Source: Hymenobacter volaticus
GTDB lineage: Bacteria; Bacteroidota; Bacteroidia; Cytophagales; Hymenobacteraceae
Length of the DNA stretch: 64,000 nucleotides
Assembly: GCF_022921055.1 (NCBI RefSeq)
Contig: NZ_CP095061.1
Location: 3,387,501-3,451,500, forward strand
Direction: 5' to 3'
The notes beneath the pieces were generated by a model, which was not told the origin of the DNA, ran no database searches, and saw nothing but the letters and a program-made list of their open reading frames with translations. Of the stretch, positions 26,371-36,814 are shown piece by piece. Both the position numbers and the translations under genes were made by a program. Each line of letters begins with the position of its first letter. Positions within the stretch are counted from its first letter, which is position 1.

Positions 26371-28484
26371 TTCAGTTTGACTTTATTGGTTTCAAGCTGA
26401 ATAATTTCCTGCCCCTGCCTGCCAATACCTTTTCCTTCTTTCCCTAGTTCCAGTTTAATACCCTCAAAAGGTGTGAAATTGAAACTGCTACTTTCTCCCG
26501 CCTCGCCATATAAATTGCAGATAAAATAGAGAGTTTAATCTGAGCTCCGGTAAGTTCCACTACGTCTGATAGCCGGGATAGCTGCTCTTCCAGTGGCGCA
26601 GATATTTTTTCATTAACCATTGACTGTAACAGTTGCTGCCATAACTGGCGCCGTTGTTTTGGATCTGGTTTAGGAAATTCAATGACATACCTGATTCTGC
26701 GCAGGAACGCACTGTCCATCGCATTCTTTTTATTACTCGCCAAGATGGCGATACCCGGATATTCTTCTATTGCCTGTAAGAGGTAACTGGTGTCGGTATT
26801 GACAAAGTGGTCATGCGCATCCTTTACTTCTGAAGTCCGCTTGCCAAACAACGCATCTGCTTCGTCAAAAAACAGCACAATATTCATTTTGGCAGCCCGT
26901 GAGAGTATCCGTTCTATGTTCTTTGATGACTCACCAACATATTTACTCACTACAGATGAGAGGTCGACCCTGTAAAGCGCAAGACCAAGCGAATTGGCTA
27001 TTACCTGTGCTGCCATTGTTTTACCTGTACCCGGTAAGCCAGTGAATAGAGCCAACAGCCCCTGCCAAGCGGGAACAGTCGGCTGATCTCTTCATTTTCC
27101 CAAATAACTGATCTTTCCGATGCTTCAAAATAAAAATCATCGAGACTGTTGCGTAGGCTCTCAGAAATAACTAGGTCATTCCAGGAAAAAGAAGAATCAA
27201 TGGGCCGAGCTAAATCACCCAATTCCTGTCTGGAAAGAATACGCAGCTGTTCTGCCACTTCGTTGACCGTGGTTATTTCCTTCTTTGATACTGATATCAT
27301 CTGGCCGATCGTAGCACGCTGCCGGCGTACCATTGATTTGAACTCATCTTGATTCCAGCTTGTGGAGGCAGGAACGATCTTTGTCCATAGATAAAATGAA
27401 ATTTCTTCATTCATTGGCGGCAGATCTATGCGCAGATCAATTACATTTTGCACAGGGATGATAGATTCATTGATCTCACCAATCACAAATTGCAACCGGA
27501 AGGCGGGGGTACTGCCTGGCCAGGAAATCGTTTTCAGGAATCTCTCTTCCCAAAGCACTGCATAACCACCAAGCAATGCCTGCCGCTGTACATGCAGATA
27601 CACCAGCGGCCACGATGCAAGATCGATTTGTTCATTATCTATTACCAGCAATGGCAACCCAATTTCTGCAGCCAGTGTTGCCGAAAAACTCTTTCTTCCT
27701 TCTCCAGGTCTGCCCCGACGAATACACGAATAACTTCACCCGTCCGCTGGTCCAGCATTCGTTTAATCTTCATTGCGGACTCAACTACTGGCCAGTGAGG
27801 CAAACCAGGTCTCGCACGTAATGGATGACATATCTCAATAATATGCTGATCAATATCATCAATACCCATCAGCCAGTCCCTAACGAACGAATCCATCTCA
27901 ATCCGGGCTGGCTGACCTCGCCCGGTTTCCACTTCACTAATCAGTTTCCACCTGCAAAGGGGCGATGTACTTCCAAGCGTAATAAACAGGCCATGTCTAA
28001 ATAGCCGTGCTACCAATTGCCTTGTTACAAAAGGCAAATTGACTTGGTCCTGCAGGTAAGCAAATACTTTTCCTAAGTTCGGATCAAGATGAAGACAAAG
28101 ACAGGTTTGAATGATATCAGCTTCTACCTGGTTTAACCCGAATAATATTCTGAGTTGCCCTAACCTGGATTGGGTATTAACAGTGATCCTACTATCCAAA
28201 GCAGCAATGTTTTTATTCAGAGCTTCTAATTTCACCTCATTTTCATAGAAGCCATTTTCAAGAGCCGGATCGTCTTTATCACTGAGACAACCTTCTACTT
28301 CTATTTCGGATGTAAAACGTTCATCGCCTGATGGGCCCATATCACACCATATCTTCTGCAGCCAAGCAATCCTTCTGGTAGCAAGCAACTTTACCCGTTG
28401 AACCATCAGTTGGAATACATCCTCTTGGTCAATCGCTTCCTCTCCGGGAACTATGGTTATATTACCGGTTGATCTGTTGTTCAC
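26367..28484 (-). CDS. AAA+ ATPase of eCIS (Afp15/Pvc15-type), three frameshifts
   Basis: Three overlapping frames (27642-28484, 27001-27657, 26444-27055) plus a C-terminal tail rejoin into 706 residues when one G is restored at 27658-27660, 27059-27062 and 26450-26451. The first 450 residues are a helical N-terminal region. The AAA+ module has Walker A GLPGTGKT at about 483-490, Walker B IVLFFDEADALFG around 541, sensor-like ILASNKKNAMDSAFLRRIRY and a C-terminal lid with HLLRVLNWELGKEGKGIGRQ. In Afp/PVC the homologue is needed for particle assembly or loading. The corrected stop overlaps the next start (ATGA), which supports the reconstruction. Confidence 0.85.
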
Positions 28485-28502
28485 TTCCTTTCTTTAAATA
28501 AG

Positions 28503-29830
28503 TCAGGTTACAATCCATCTCGGCGGAGATTCCGCACCGTCCACCAGTATTCGCAGCGGCAATTGCTGGCCGGGTGCAGGATTCGGCAAATTCACCTTTA
28601 CGGCATTGCCCGCAATAATCATGAACTCTCCCGGTTTGAACAGCGCCACTTTATTACGTACAAGTTTTGTCTCACCCACATATATTTCTATCAATTCTTC
28701 CAGTATGTCTGTACCTCCAACCATATAGCGAAACACATAACCGGTGATCGTAACAATGCCTGTGGCCGGCGCGCTGATCGCATCAATTCTCGGTGAGATG
28801 ATCAGGGGAACTTATTGGAACTGTTGCTCACCACACGCACCTGTCCACCGGGCAATTCCATGTTGCGTTTGACTACTACTTCAACAGCATACACACCGGG
28901 CAATACATCCATCACTGCACCACTGATCTCTTCTATAGCCGTTTCCCTGATGGTCATTGTCAACCGGTCGGTTTGCACGCCGATACTCCACGTAGGTGCG
29001 GCAATTACGTGCATCGTCCAGCGTGAATGGTATAAGCGCAATACAAGTCCATCACCGGTAAATCCGCTGCCGAAAAAGTTCACCACGCTTTCGGGCAGTA
29101 GCAAAGCACCTGACGCGGGTGCCTGCGCGGGTTGAACTTTTATTTCCCGTGGCGATGGATCACCAGGTATGTAATAAGGAAGGATGTTCTGGCTCAGCGT
29201 GATCCTGGGCGCACCCATAGTAAATACATAATTGCCGTATGTAAGCACGCGTCCGGAATAAGAACTGATCTCTTCTGGCTCCAGGAAAACAGTCGCTACT
29301 TCATAATAGGCCGACCAACGCATGGGTGCAGGCCCTGCGGTCCAATTATGTACAGCTTCATTGCTGCCAATCGGTTGCTGAAAGATCTTCAAACGGTTCT
29401 GGTTATCCGGTAGGTCCCCTTGGAAGATCTTGATTGAGTTGATAGTTGAACTGTCATCCAAAAAAGGATAATCATGCAATGCTTTCATGGCAATGCTCAT
29501 CAGCAATTGTTCATCGTAAGCATTACTTCCATCCGGCACATCACTGTAATGTCTTGCAGTCAGCTGGTAGTATAACGTGAGTGCCATTGAAAGATGGCGT
29601 GACGTAGGTAGGTCTTTGCCTGGTAAGGGAAAATTTCCATATTCTTTTTTCTCCAGTGTATGATAGAGATAGATCCCTACCACATCATACCCAATATCCA
29701 TCTGATCAGTCGGCAACTCTGGTATGATAACCGGCTGGTAGGTTTTCACCCATGCGGGAGAAAGCAGATATGCCTGTTCCAGCAGTTTCACCAGCGAAGT
29801 GGTCACATCAGAAATGTTTAGTATAGGCAT
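28503..29830 (-). CDS. DUF4255 tube/sheath terminator (Afp16/Pvc16-type), frameshifted
   Basis: The frame beginning MPILNISDVTTSLVKLLEQA is a clear DUF4255 domain (DIGYDVVGIYLYHTLEKKEY, then LYYQLTARH and YDEQLLMSIAMKALHDYPFL). The homologue caps the tube and sheath and sets their end. The frame closes at 28802 in SNSSNKFP. Adding one C at the CCCC run (plus GGGG 28805-28808) continues it as LIISPRIDAISAPATGIVTI to a stop at 28503, giving 442 residues with two IPT/TIG-like beta domains after the DUF4255 part. Confidence 0.87.
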
Positions 29831-29833
29831 CCG

Positions 29834-30628
29834 TCATAGTTGCCTCAGCCCAAAGCTGAGTTTTTTGTTGGCGATAGCATGGTTGCTGCTCACCGGCTGG
29901 GTTACAGTTCTTGCCAGTGGTTCTTTCGTCCTCACAACCGGTGCGGATTTTATTATTTCCACAGTGATCTTTCCTATCACAAGTGTTGGTTCCGGCTCTT
30001 TGTTGTTAGCAGACCGAGCTGCTGCTGCAGCGCTGCTCCAATCATTCATAGCCATGTGTACTGGTATTGGCTTCACCAGATTTTTCACTGGTTGCGTGGT
30101 CATGGCTTTTGATGCCGATAAATGGATCTCCTGTATTTGCTGTTGCACTGGTTCCACCGGGATGATCTGCTCTTTCCTGCCTTCATGGTTATGTATCATA
30201 GTCACCTGTGTGACCGGCGCAATGGTTTTTGTGTTATACGCCTTGATCGTTTCCATCATATTCCGTTCCACCAGTTGCTGTTGCACGGAATGCTGTTTCT
30301 GGGTCTGCACAGTTGCCGGATTTGCCGTTACAGGAGATGGTTGCGGTGGAACAGGTTTAATAGGAGTAGCAGCGGCTGTTTCGCTTGAAATGGTGCGGTT
30401 TATTTCATTCTTCTGTTTCTGCTGCACCAATTGCTGAGTGAACAAACGCGGTTGCATAGAAGCACCAGGGCCTGGCTCTGGTGAAAGCATCACGTTCTCC
30501 TCCACCAGGTCCTGTTGGCCGGCGTTATACACCAACGGCACCAAAGGGAGAATGATACTTGCGGGTTGATTCTCCGGATCACCCGGCACACTCCATCTTC
30601 CTATTATTTTTTGCAGGTAACTGCTCAT
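29834..30628 (-). CDS. Low-complexity Gln/Pro-rich eCIS-linked protein
   Basis: 264 residues, not recognised as a known fold. The middle (about 75-200) is rich in Gln, Pro, Thr and Val and looks unstructured (LVQQKQKNEINRTI, QKQHSVQQQLVERN). A short segment LVIGKITVEIIKSAP near the C-terminus resembles a motif I associate with proteins near DUF4255 in other eCIS loci. It ends in a basic tail (NKKLSFGLRQL). It could be a tube-associated linker or length-control factor, but no sequence feature proves that. It lies 4 bases upstream of DUF4255 and 10 bases downstream of the gp26-like gene. Confidence 0.65.
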   Translation of the reverse strand: MSSYLQKIIGRWSVPGDPENQPASIILPLVPLVYNAGQQDLVEENVMLSPEPGPGASMQPRLFTQQLVQQKQKNEINRTISSETAAATPIKPVPPQPSPVTANPATVQTQKQHSVQQQLVERNMMETIKAYNTKTIAPVTQVTMIHNHEGRKEQIIPVEPVQQQIQEIHLSASKAMTTQPVKNLVKPIPVHMAMNDWSSAAAAARSANNKEPEPTLVIGKITVEIIKSAPVVRTKEPLARTVTQPVSSNHAIANKKLSFGLRQL

Positions 30629-30637
30629 AGTTCTTAG

Positions 30638-31383
30638 CTAATTCAGGCCGATTAGTTCGGCATAAGTTTTTCGCATCGTCCTGGGTAGGTTCAGTATCTC
30701 ATTGTGTCCCCAGCTATAATTCAGCGCAATGGCGTGTACTTCCACCATTAATCGTTTCCGTTCGTTTTTTAAACGTGTTAAAAGAAAGGACTGCATGTCA
30801 AAAGTTGCCTGCTGTGAAACGCCGCATTCCGGGCAGCTGGTAGTGATCTCCGTGATCAGTACAGGCCCCAACGTTTCCATCTGTTGCTGCACCCACAGCA
30901 TAGTGTCTTCATTTACAGGTTGCGCTATACAGCGTTCCATTATCAGCACTCCTGCATGCTCAGCAGCCTGGCCAAAAACAACCTGTTCATCTTCCCTGTA
31001 GGGAGGCGGAAACGCTTTCCATCTTCTGTCAAAAAATAACCCTCTTCATCTCTTTGTTGTTTCCCATCCCCAACCCGGAATGATAATAAATCTGTTACGC
31101 TAAACACTAGGTCGTACGGTTCATTGCAGGAGGTACAGGTGAGAGTGCTTTCGACGCGCGGCCCATAGGTATACTGGTATAGTGCGGCTAACAACCGGTC
31201 ACGATCCGATACTGCCATTGATGCTGCAGGCTTCGACGTTGCCAGCATAATATTGTCCAGTAATTGGATGGCATTAAATGAACTGGCATCACTAACAAGT
31301 AACTCATCGTGACCATTCAGTTCACGAAGTGTAACCACACCCGTTTGCAATGAACCGGTGAGGCGATAACTTACTATACCCAT
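30638..31383 (-). CDS. T4 gp26-like baseplate protein with two CxxC pairs, frameshifted
   Basis: Frames 30943-31383 and 30638-30949 join into 248 residues when one G is added at the GGG run (plus CCC 30994-30996), restoring RLPTGEDEQVVFGQAAEHAG. The pattern fits T4 base-plate-type proteins of tail loci: LRELNGHDELLV near the start, LTCTSCNEPY, then TSCPECGVSQQATFDM and MVEVHAIALNYSWGHNEILN. The two CxxC pairs (CTSC, CPEC) could form one zinc site. It sits between tube gene and DUF4255 gene, within the structural block. Confidence 0.78.
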
Positions 31384-31410
31384 AACAGTTCTCTAAGAAA
31401 GAATTAATAG

Positions 31411-31917
31411 TTAATATTCTTTCGGTTCAACTATATCTTCATCTCTTTCAAAGCCCTCATACTGGATCGTTATTTTTTCTATCACGACAGATGCAGTATT
31501 TGAGTCTAATTCGCCCAACGCTTGGTATTCAGAAACCCAGCAACGGTATAAGTTATATGCTTTTGCTACCGAACCTTGATCATTTAATAATACTAGCGTG
31601 AGGTTTTTACGGAAATTGGCAAGTGACATCGCTGTTTGTCCTTCCAGATTCCATACAAGTTTTGCCCATTCTTCGAAATCTTTATCATGTGTCACCCCTC
31701 TCTCTATTGTCAATGGTTCAAAATTCGAGATACCAGGTGTCAGTCGTGAACTGCTTTGATCGCCACCTTCCCTGTGTTTGACAAAATCCGTTTTTCGTAT
31801 GAGCGGGCTCACTTTGCTTACACCTGCTACTACATTACCATTGATCAAAAGACGGAACATGAAACCTTTATAAGCATCAAAGCGAAGTGCATTGACAACA
31901 AATTGTGTGTTTGCCAT
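31411..31917 (-). CDS. Inner tube protein (T4 gp19/Hcp-like; Afp1/Afp5-type)
   Basis: 168 residues with the tail-tube pattern: FRLLINGNVVAGVSKVSPLI, PGISNFEPLTIERGVTHDKD, FEEWAKLVWN, LVLLNDQGSVAKAYNLYRCW and SVVIEKITIQYEGFERD. It polymerises into hexameric rings forming the channel that carries the payload. Only one tube gene of this type is present here (Afp carries two), so one protein must form the shaft unless the tube-initiator adds a ring. It follows the sheath gene by 11 bases, the standard order. Confidence 0.92.
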   Translation of the reverse strand: MANTQFVVNALRFDAYKGFMFRLLINGNVVAGVSKVSPLIRKTDFVKHREGGDQSSSRLTPGISNFEPLTIERGVTHDKDFEEWAKLVWNLEGQTAMSLANFRKNLTLVLLNDQGSVAKAYNLYRCWVSEYQALGELDSNTASVVIEKITIQYEGFERDEDIVEPKEY

Positions 31918-31928
31918 AGTGATGTAGT

Positions 31929-34315
31929 TTAGACAAATGTATTTCCAGCCATTTGCTGTAGGTAGAGAACTACGAATTCAGCGGGTTTTAATGGTCTAAA
32001 ACCTATCTGAATATTTACAACACCAAGGTTGATATCATCCGGCGTGGTGGTTTCACTGTCACACTTCACGTAGTATGCATCATTTTTCCGCACGCCCCAG
32101 AATGCCCCTTGGCGAAACAGGTTATGCATAAATGCACCAACGGCCAGCCGTATCTGTGCCCACAGTGGTTCATCATTCGGCTCAAATACCACCCACTTCA
32201 AACCGCGGTATAAGCTTTCCTCAATAAAAAGCGCTGTTCTGCGCACGGGTATGTATTTGTAATCATGCGGTGTGTCATCATCACCCTGGTTAGTACGAGC
32301 ACCCCAGTTCACAATCCCATTGGGAAATACACGGATCGTATTTATGGCTCTTGGATTGAGAATGCCATTCTCCGCATCCGTAAAAGGTTGTCGTAATCCT
32401 GTAATACCACGGAGGTCCGCTTCCGTACCAGCAGGTGCTTTCCATACACCCCGGGTACTATCGATCCTTGCAAACAATCCCGCCAGTGCACCGGAGGGAC
32501 CGATATTTTTACTGAGCCCATCCTGGCTAACTGTGATCTCTGGGAAGAAAAGGGCACTGTAATCTTTCACCGAGCCAATGCGCATGCCTGGCACCCCTGC
32601 TACGGCATCAGAAGCACTGACCCATGCAGGATCAGGATCCATCAGCAGGAAAGCGCGGCGTTTCTGGCAGAATACACTTGCATTGCCATAGAGTTGCTGC
32701 ACGGTGGCAACGGCGCCATTAACAGGCGCCAGCACCATAAGATTAAAGAGATCGATCTCCGGGTCCAGTGATGCATATGCATTATCATACGTGTTGCTGT
32801 CAGGAGGTGTGCCATCAAAACCTGCAACACCAAGGATCTGCAATGGTCCGACACCTGATGTACCTAAGGCATAATAATGCACATTATTTGTAAAACCTGC
32901 TGCGGGAAATGCCGGTGCCGTAGTAAATGCAAGAGCTGCGCTGGCTAGGTTATCCGCCGCACTGTTTTTGGAAATAATAGCAAGCCGATATCCCCACACT
33001 TCAGCACGCCACGGCCATGCATGTCCAAGTGGGGGCACAAAATTATTGATGGCAGCCGCCACCAGTTGCAGTTTCTCGCGTATGCCGTCCGAGTTATCGT
33101 TTTTGGAAGCAGGTGACGCGTCTTTACTTAGCATATCGCCGGCTAATGTGGTAACAAGGTTCACCGGTACTGGTTGTGGAACCAGCGTGTTATTGCTTAA
33201 AAGAATGGATTCAAGCGTAACCGCGGTAAAAGCGCTTTGTGCCGTACCGTCAAAAAGCGTGATGTTTCCGGGAATGGCTGCGCGGATGGTGCTACCGGTT
33301 GGTGCGGGGCGAAGATTCGCAATACCGGATATTTCAAGTCCACCCTGTTCTGTGCCAAGCATGAGTGGCACCGCGAGATCTGTCATACCGCCTGCGGCAT
33401 TACCCTGGCGGATGAGTACGTCACCATTACTGTCGGCCTGTATCTGCAATCTTCTTGCAGCTGAAGGGCCAATAAACGAAACCGTAACGGTAATACCAGC
33501 AATTCCTTTGGCGAGGTAAGCATTTTCAATAGCGGCTTTAATGGCCGTAGCCAATGCAGCCTGTGTGCCCACTACAATGGCCCCGAGGTTTACATCCACG
33601 TATTCTTTACCACCGACACTAATGCGGAACGTATTGGTAGTTGCAAGCGTACCGAGTATATTTTTCCAGTTGACGGCAAAACTGCCGCTGTCGGCCACGG
33701 GTCTGCCTGAAAGTGATAATCCTAGTGCTGCACCAGCTGCGGGCGTGGGAGCCAGCACAGTTGCTTTAACGAGTTTGGATTGCTGTGTTAGAAATGACTG
33801 TACGTACCTGGGTGATGCAGGATCCATACTGAGGTCAGGCCAGGACTCGGCTTCCGCCATGGTTGTATTCCCGAGGCATCCGTTTCCCAACGGAAAAGAT
33901 CCAGCGTGAAGTTGGCTTCTGGCCTTGAGCCTTTATAACTAACGGCAGCACGAATCATATTGCCTGCAGCACCGGCATTCTTGGCATCAAGCCGGAGTAC
34001 ATTGGTAGCATTGCCTTCATCACGGAGCGTGATGCTTGAAGCAGTTGCACCTTTTGCGATGCGCATAACCCAGCAATCGGTGCCACCGTTTAGAAAGAAT
34101 AAACGTACATATCCAGCAAGCTGTCCCACGTCATTGTCTTCACCGAATGTATTTTTGAATAAAGTATAATTAAAACATCGAACCGGTTTATTAAGTGGGC
34201 CTTTTTTTGCGACGCCAATAAATAAACCAATTGAAGTACTGACACCAGCAATGGTACGCACACCACTGGGTACTTCCTGTACGTACACACCAGGATAAGA
34301 CGTTTGTACTGCCAT
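31929..34315 (-). CDS. Contractile sheath protein (Afp2-4/Pvc2-4-type), frameshifted
   Basis: Frames 33788-34315 and 31929-33890 join into 795 residues when one G is added at the GGG run (plus CCC 33871-33873), restoring ETDASGNTTMAEAESWPDLS. The N-terminus TSYPGVYVQEVPSGVRTIAG with SIGLFIGVAKKGPLNKP is the sheath signature; the C-terminus has TIRVFPNGIVNWGARTNQGD and YIPVRRTALFIEESLYRGLK, the handshake domain. The middle (about 170-500) is a large variable insertion, exposed on the particle surface in relatives. It is the only sheath gene, first structural gene of the operon. Confidence 0.92.
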
Positions 34316-34437
34316 AATGAGTTGCTTTAAATAATGTACGGAAGGAATATTGAATGAGGGCAGATCAATGAATTATATAACATTATCCATCATCTACAGG
34401 ACCCGAACCGAACTAATTACTTATGGCTTCGCCACAG

Positions 34438-34461
34438 AAAGTCACATTTTAGGGTGACTTT
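34438..34461. promoter_or_regulatory. Hairpin in leader between NusG paralogue and sheath gene
   Basis: Perfect 8-bp arms AAAGTCAC/GTGACTTT with an 8-base loop, in the 173-base gap between the nusG-like gene and the sheath gene. It could be a weak terminator or pause hairpin at which the NusG paralogue acts, but this is inferred from position alone. Confidence 0.45.
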
Positions 34462-34488
34462 AAATTTGATAAGACCCATTAATAAATA

Positions 34489-35019
34489 TTAGCAGACTTT
34501 GAGCCAATTAGTATCTATATCAACACTGGCAAACTGACCTAAACTAAATATCTGGACTAAGAACCGATGCTTGCCGTTTTCTTGAAAGGTATATCCATTC
34601 ATTCCGGACAGAGGCCCTCCGATGATTTCAACCAGGTCTCCTTTTCTTATGGGAGCCTGCTCAACTTTTATGTTGGCTGAATATTTACAAATCAATTTTA
34701 CCTTTTCGACTTCCTCCTCCTTTACAGTAACCAACTTTCCGTTATGACTCAAAAAATGAAAGGAGTTGTAGCTATTGAAGATATTTTTTCTTTCTAATTC
34801 ATCCGAAAACAAAAAAATATAGGGGTTGAAGATCGGTACCTCAACCCATTTATTCCTATCACTCCAATAATGTAACTGCCGTTGTAAGGGTAAATAAAAG
34901 GATAAACCTAGCTTTTCAAGTGCTGAAGCAGCCTTTTTATAGTGCAGTTTTCTGGATACAATTACATACCATTTCTTGGAGGTTATGGACAGATCCTTCT
35001 TTTTAAAAATAGTTTCCAT
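34489..35019 (-). CDS. Specialised NusG paralogue (UpxY/LoaP-like antiterminator)
   Basis: 176 residues with an NGN domain (KKWYVIVSRKLHYKKAASAL, ALEKLGLSFYLPLQRQLHYW, VEVPIFNPYIFLFSDE) and a C-terminal KOW module (IRKGDLVEIIGGPLSGMNGY). This is the size and plan of operon-specific NusG paralogues such as UpxY of Bacteroides capsule loci. Those proteins bind RNA polymerase early in a long transcript and stop premature termination. It is the first gene upstream of the eCIS structural genes on the same strand, so it probably controls readthrough of the 27-kb operon. Its upstream region (35020-35120) is AT-rich and may hold the promoter. Confidence 0.85.
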   Translation of the reverse strand: METIFKKKDLSITSKKWYVIVSRKLHYKKAASALEKLGLSFYLPLQRQLHYWSDRNKWVEVPIFNPYIFLFSDELERKNIFNSYNSFHFLSHNGKLVTVKEEEVEKVKLICKYSANIKVEQAPIRKGDLVEIIGGPLSGMNGYTFQENGKHRFLVQIFSLGQFASVDIDTNWLKVC

Positions 35020-35566
35020 AGTCCATTTGCTTTACAAGGGCAATTGAGGAAAAGGGTATTATCTATTTTAGATCAATTTACAAGATTAAATTTAAAAATG
35101 CAATTTTTTATTAAAACATTATAAGCTAATATTTAGGTTCGTAGATAGACGATCAAATACGTCGAATTACGTTAAGTAGTGGGCTTTTGCGTGTGCTCGC
35201 AATGTAGCTTTCCACTTGTTCGGCTGTGGGCTTGGACCTTTCTCAAACCTGCAATCAGAAGGTGCTCTAAGTAACTGCGTATAGTTGTGATAAGGGCCCC
35301 TTATCGAGGGGAATTGATCCGCCGGAAATTCAGTTGTCGAAACAGGATGCGCACGCTGACTAATTGTAATACTAGTGCGACAGCTCCACTATATTCTTGC
35401 GGCTCCCATTCTTGCGCAAGGCCATGCTGCCACACTTGCCACACGCAAACGTGGTTTGAAGCAAACACCTAAGTTAAGAATCACCCCTTAATTAACCACT
35501 AATTTGATTTACGAATCTCTTATCAAGATACTGGAGTATCATGCACAGTCAATAATCTTTAACATA
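35020..35566. other. Intergenic region upstream of the eCIS operon, with possible IS fragment
   Basis: The first 100 bases are AT-rich and are the likely promoter region of the NusG paralogue. The reverse strand of about 35390-35470 reads FACGKCGSMALRKNGSRKN, which resembles the N-terminal zinc finger of IS1-type transposases; only this scrap remains. No complete gene is present. Confidence 0.4.
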
Positions 35567-36106
35567 TTACTTATTAGAATTAAAAGCGGGAACACTTTTA
35601 ATAATTGAATTACTGATACTTCCTCCCACTGCGCCTAACAGAGCGCCTACTACTATACCGGAAGTTAAGCCACCAATACTACCACTTATTAAACCTACTA
35701 GAGCCCCCTCAGCATCAGCTTTCCATGGCCATCTAAAATTTATGCTGTGTTCATTTGGTGAAATTTTTTCTTCATTAGCTAGGGAGTAAATGAATTCATG
35801 TCGATTTTTTTGACCCTCATCTTTTAATACAGATAAACCATATTCGATACTTGCATGACTAACTGTCGCAATAATTCCAATATCTCTTCTCTCGCTTTCA
35901 CTTGTATCATTTTCAGTTAATTTTTCTTCTAAGAATCTGAGCGTCCGCTTAGCAAAAGTTAGACTATTAACTGCGGAATTAGAAGTTGATTCGTCTATGG
36001 GAGTAGCATTATAGAAAAGCAACTCAATAAGTGTTAAAAACTTGGGATTTATGTTTATTTCCTTAGCTAAATCTAAGATTGATTTATCCTTGATTTTATT
36101 TTGCAA
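35567..36106 (-). CDS. Orphan protein with C-terminal glycine zipper
   Basis: 179 residues, function unknown. The first 125 residues are helical and hydrophilic. The C-terminus has WPWKADAEGALVGLISGSIG followed by GLTSGIVVGALLGAVGGSIS, a long Gly/Ala zipper of the kind found in membrane-active peptides and in the tails of some toxins. The DUF4157 protein in the same element also ends in a Gly/Ala zipper. AT-rich compared with neighbours. It could be an eCIS cargo or a small membrane protein; context does not decide. Confidence 0.65.
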   Translation of the reverse strand: MQNKIKDKSILDLAKEININPKFLTLIELLFYNATPIDESTSNSAVNSLTFAKRTLRFLEEKLTENDTSESERRDIGIIATVSHASIEYGLSVLKDEGQKNRHEFIYSLANEEKISPNEHSINFRWPWKADAEGALVGLISGSIGGLTSGIVVGALLGAVGGSISNSIIKSVPAFNSNK

Positions 36107-36814
36107 TGCGATTAAGAGCTGGACGAAGTTAATGTATTTTATTTTCTATATTTTGCCTTTTCAGTGCAAAACATCGTCTTTTTTCATGTCACAACAATCA
36201 ATATAAAACATATATTCAGCAGTTAAGTCTAATACTATTTGCTTGTCAAATCTGGTTGGCTCTCTAAATTATAATTTTCTAATTACATAATCAACTCCTT
36301 CGTTATGTAAACGGCCAATGCCTTCATAAGAATTTAAATATTCTGTTTGATTTTTCATGGCACATATTTATTAGTCTTCGTTTATTAACTATCTGCAGAG
36401 ATACGGCACCTCCAAATATGCACATTCGATTTTTGCCTCTGGGTTGATTTGTTTATTTACAGAAAAAGCGAATGTGCGACAACAAATTTTGCAACGATTA
36501 TTTATTAATAAATGAATGTTTAAAATTTATTGATTAATTATTTACTGCTTAAATCAGTCGAATATAGCTTTTAATGTGGAAGTAGTCGCTTCACACTTTA
36601 TATATCTATCTTTACTTTTTCCCAGCTCCATCCATGTGATATCCATTTCGTAAAAGGCACCTGGTAATTAAGGAGGAGGGCGTTATGTGCTGCCCTTTCT
36701 TTTACTTGAATAGTATGGGCTCAACTACATTATTATTTCATTCTCCTACATCAGTGCTAGCACTGATATGATGAAACACGGAATCGCCTTATTTTAAAAA
36801 TTGAGTAAGTCTAG
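36107..36814. other. AT-rich intergenic stretch, no gene seen
   Basis: Low GC, no open frame of note on either strand, no tRNA or clear structured RNA recognised. It ends at the first IS3 remnant. Confidence 0.5.

Noticed and set aside
29799..30437. Plus-strand open frame with hydrophobic and Cys-rich segments
   Set aside because: It is the complement of a Gln/Pro-rich gene in the tightly packed eCIS operon; no ribosome-binding site or family match.
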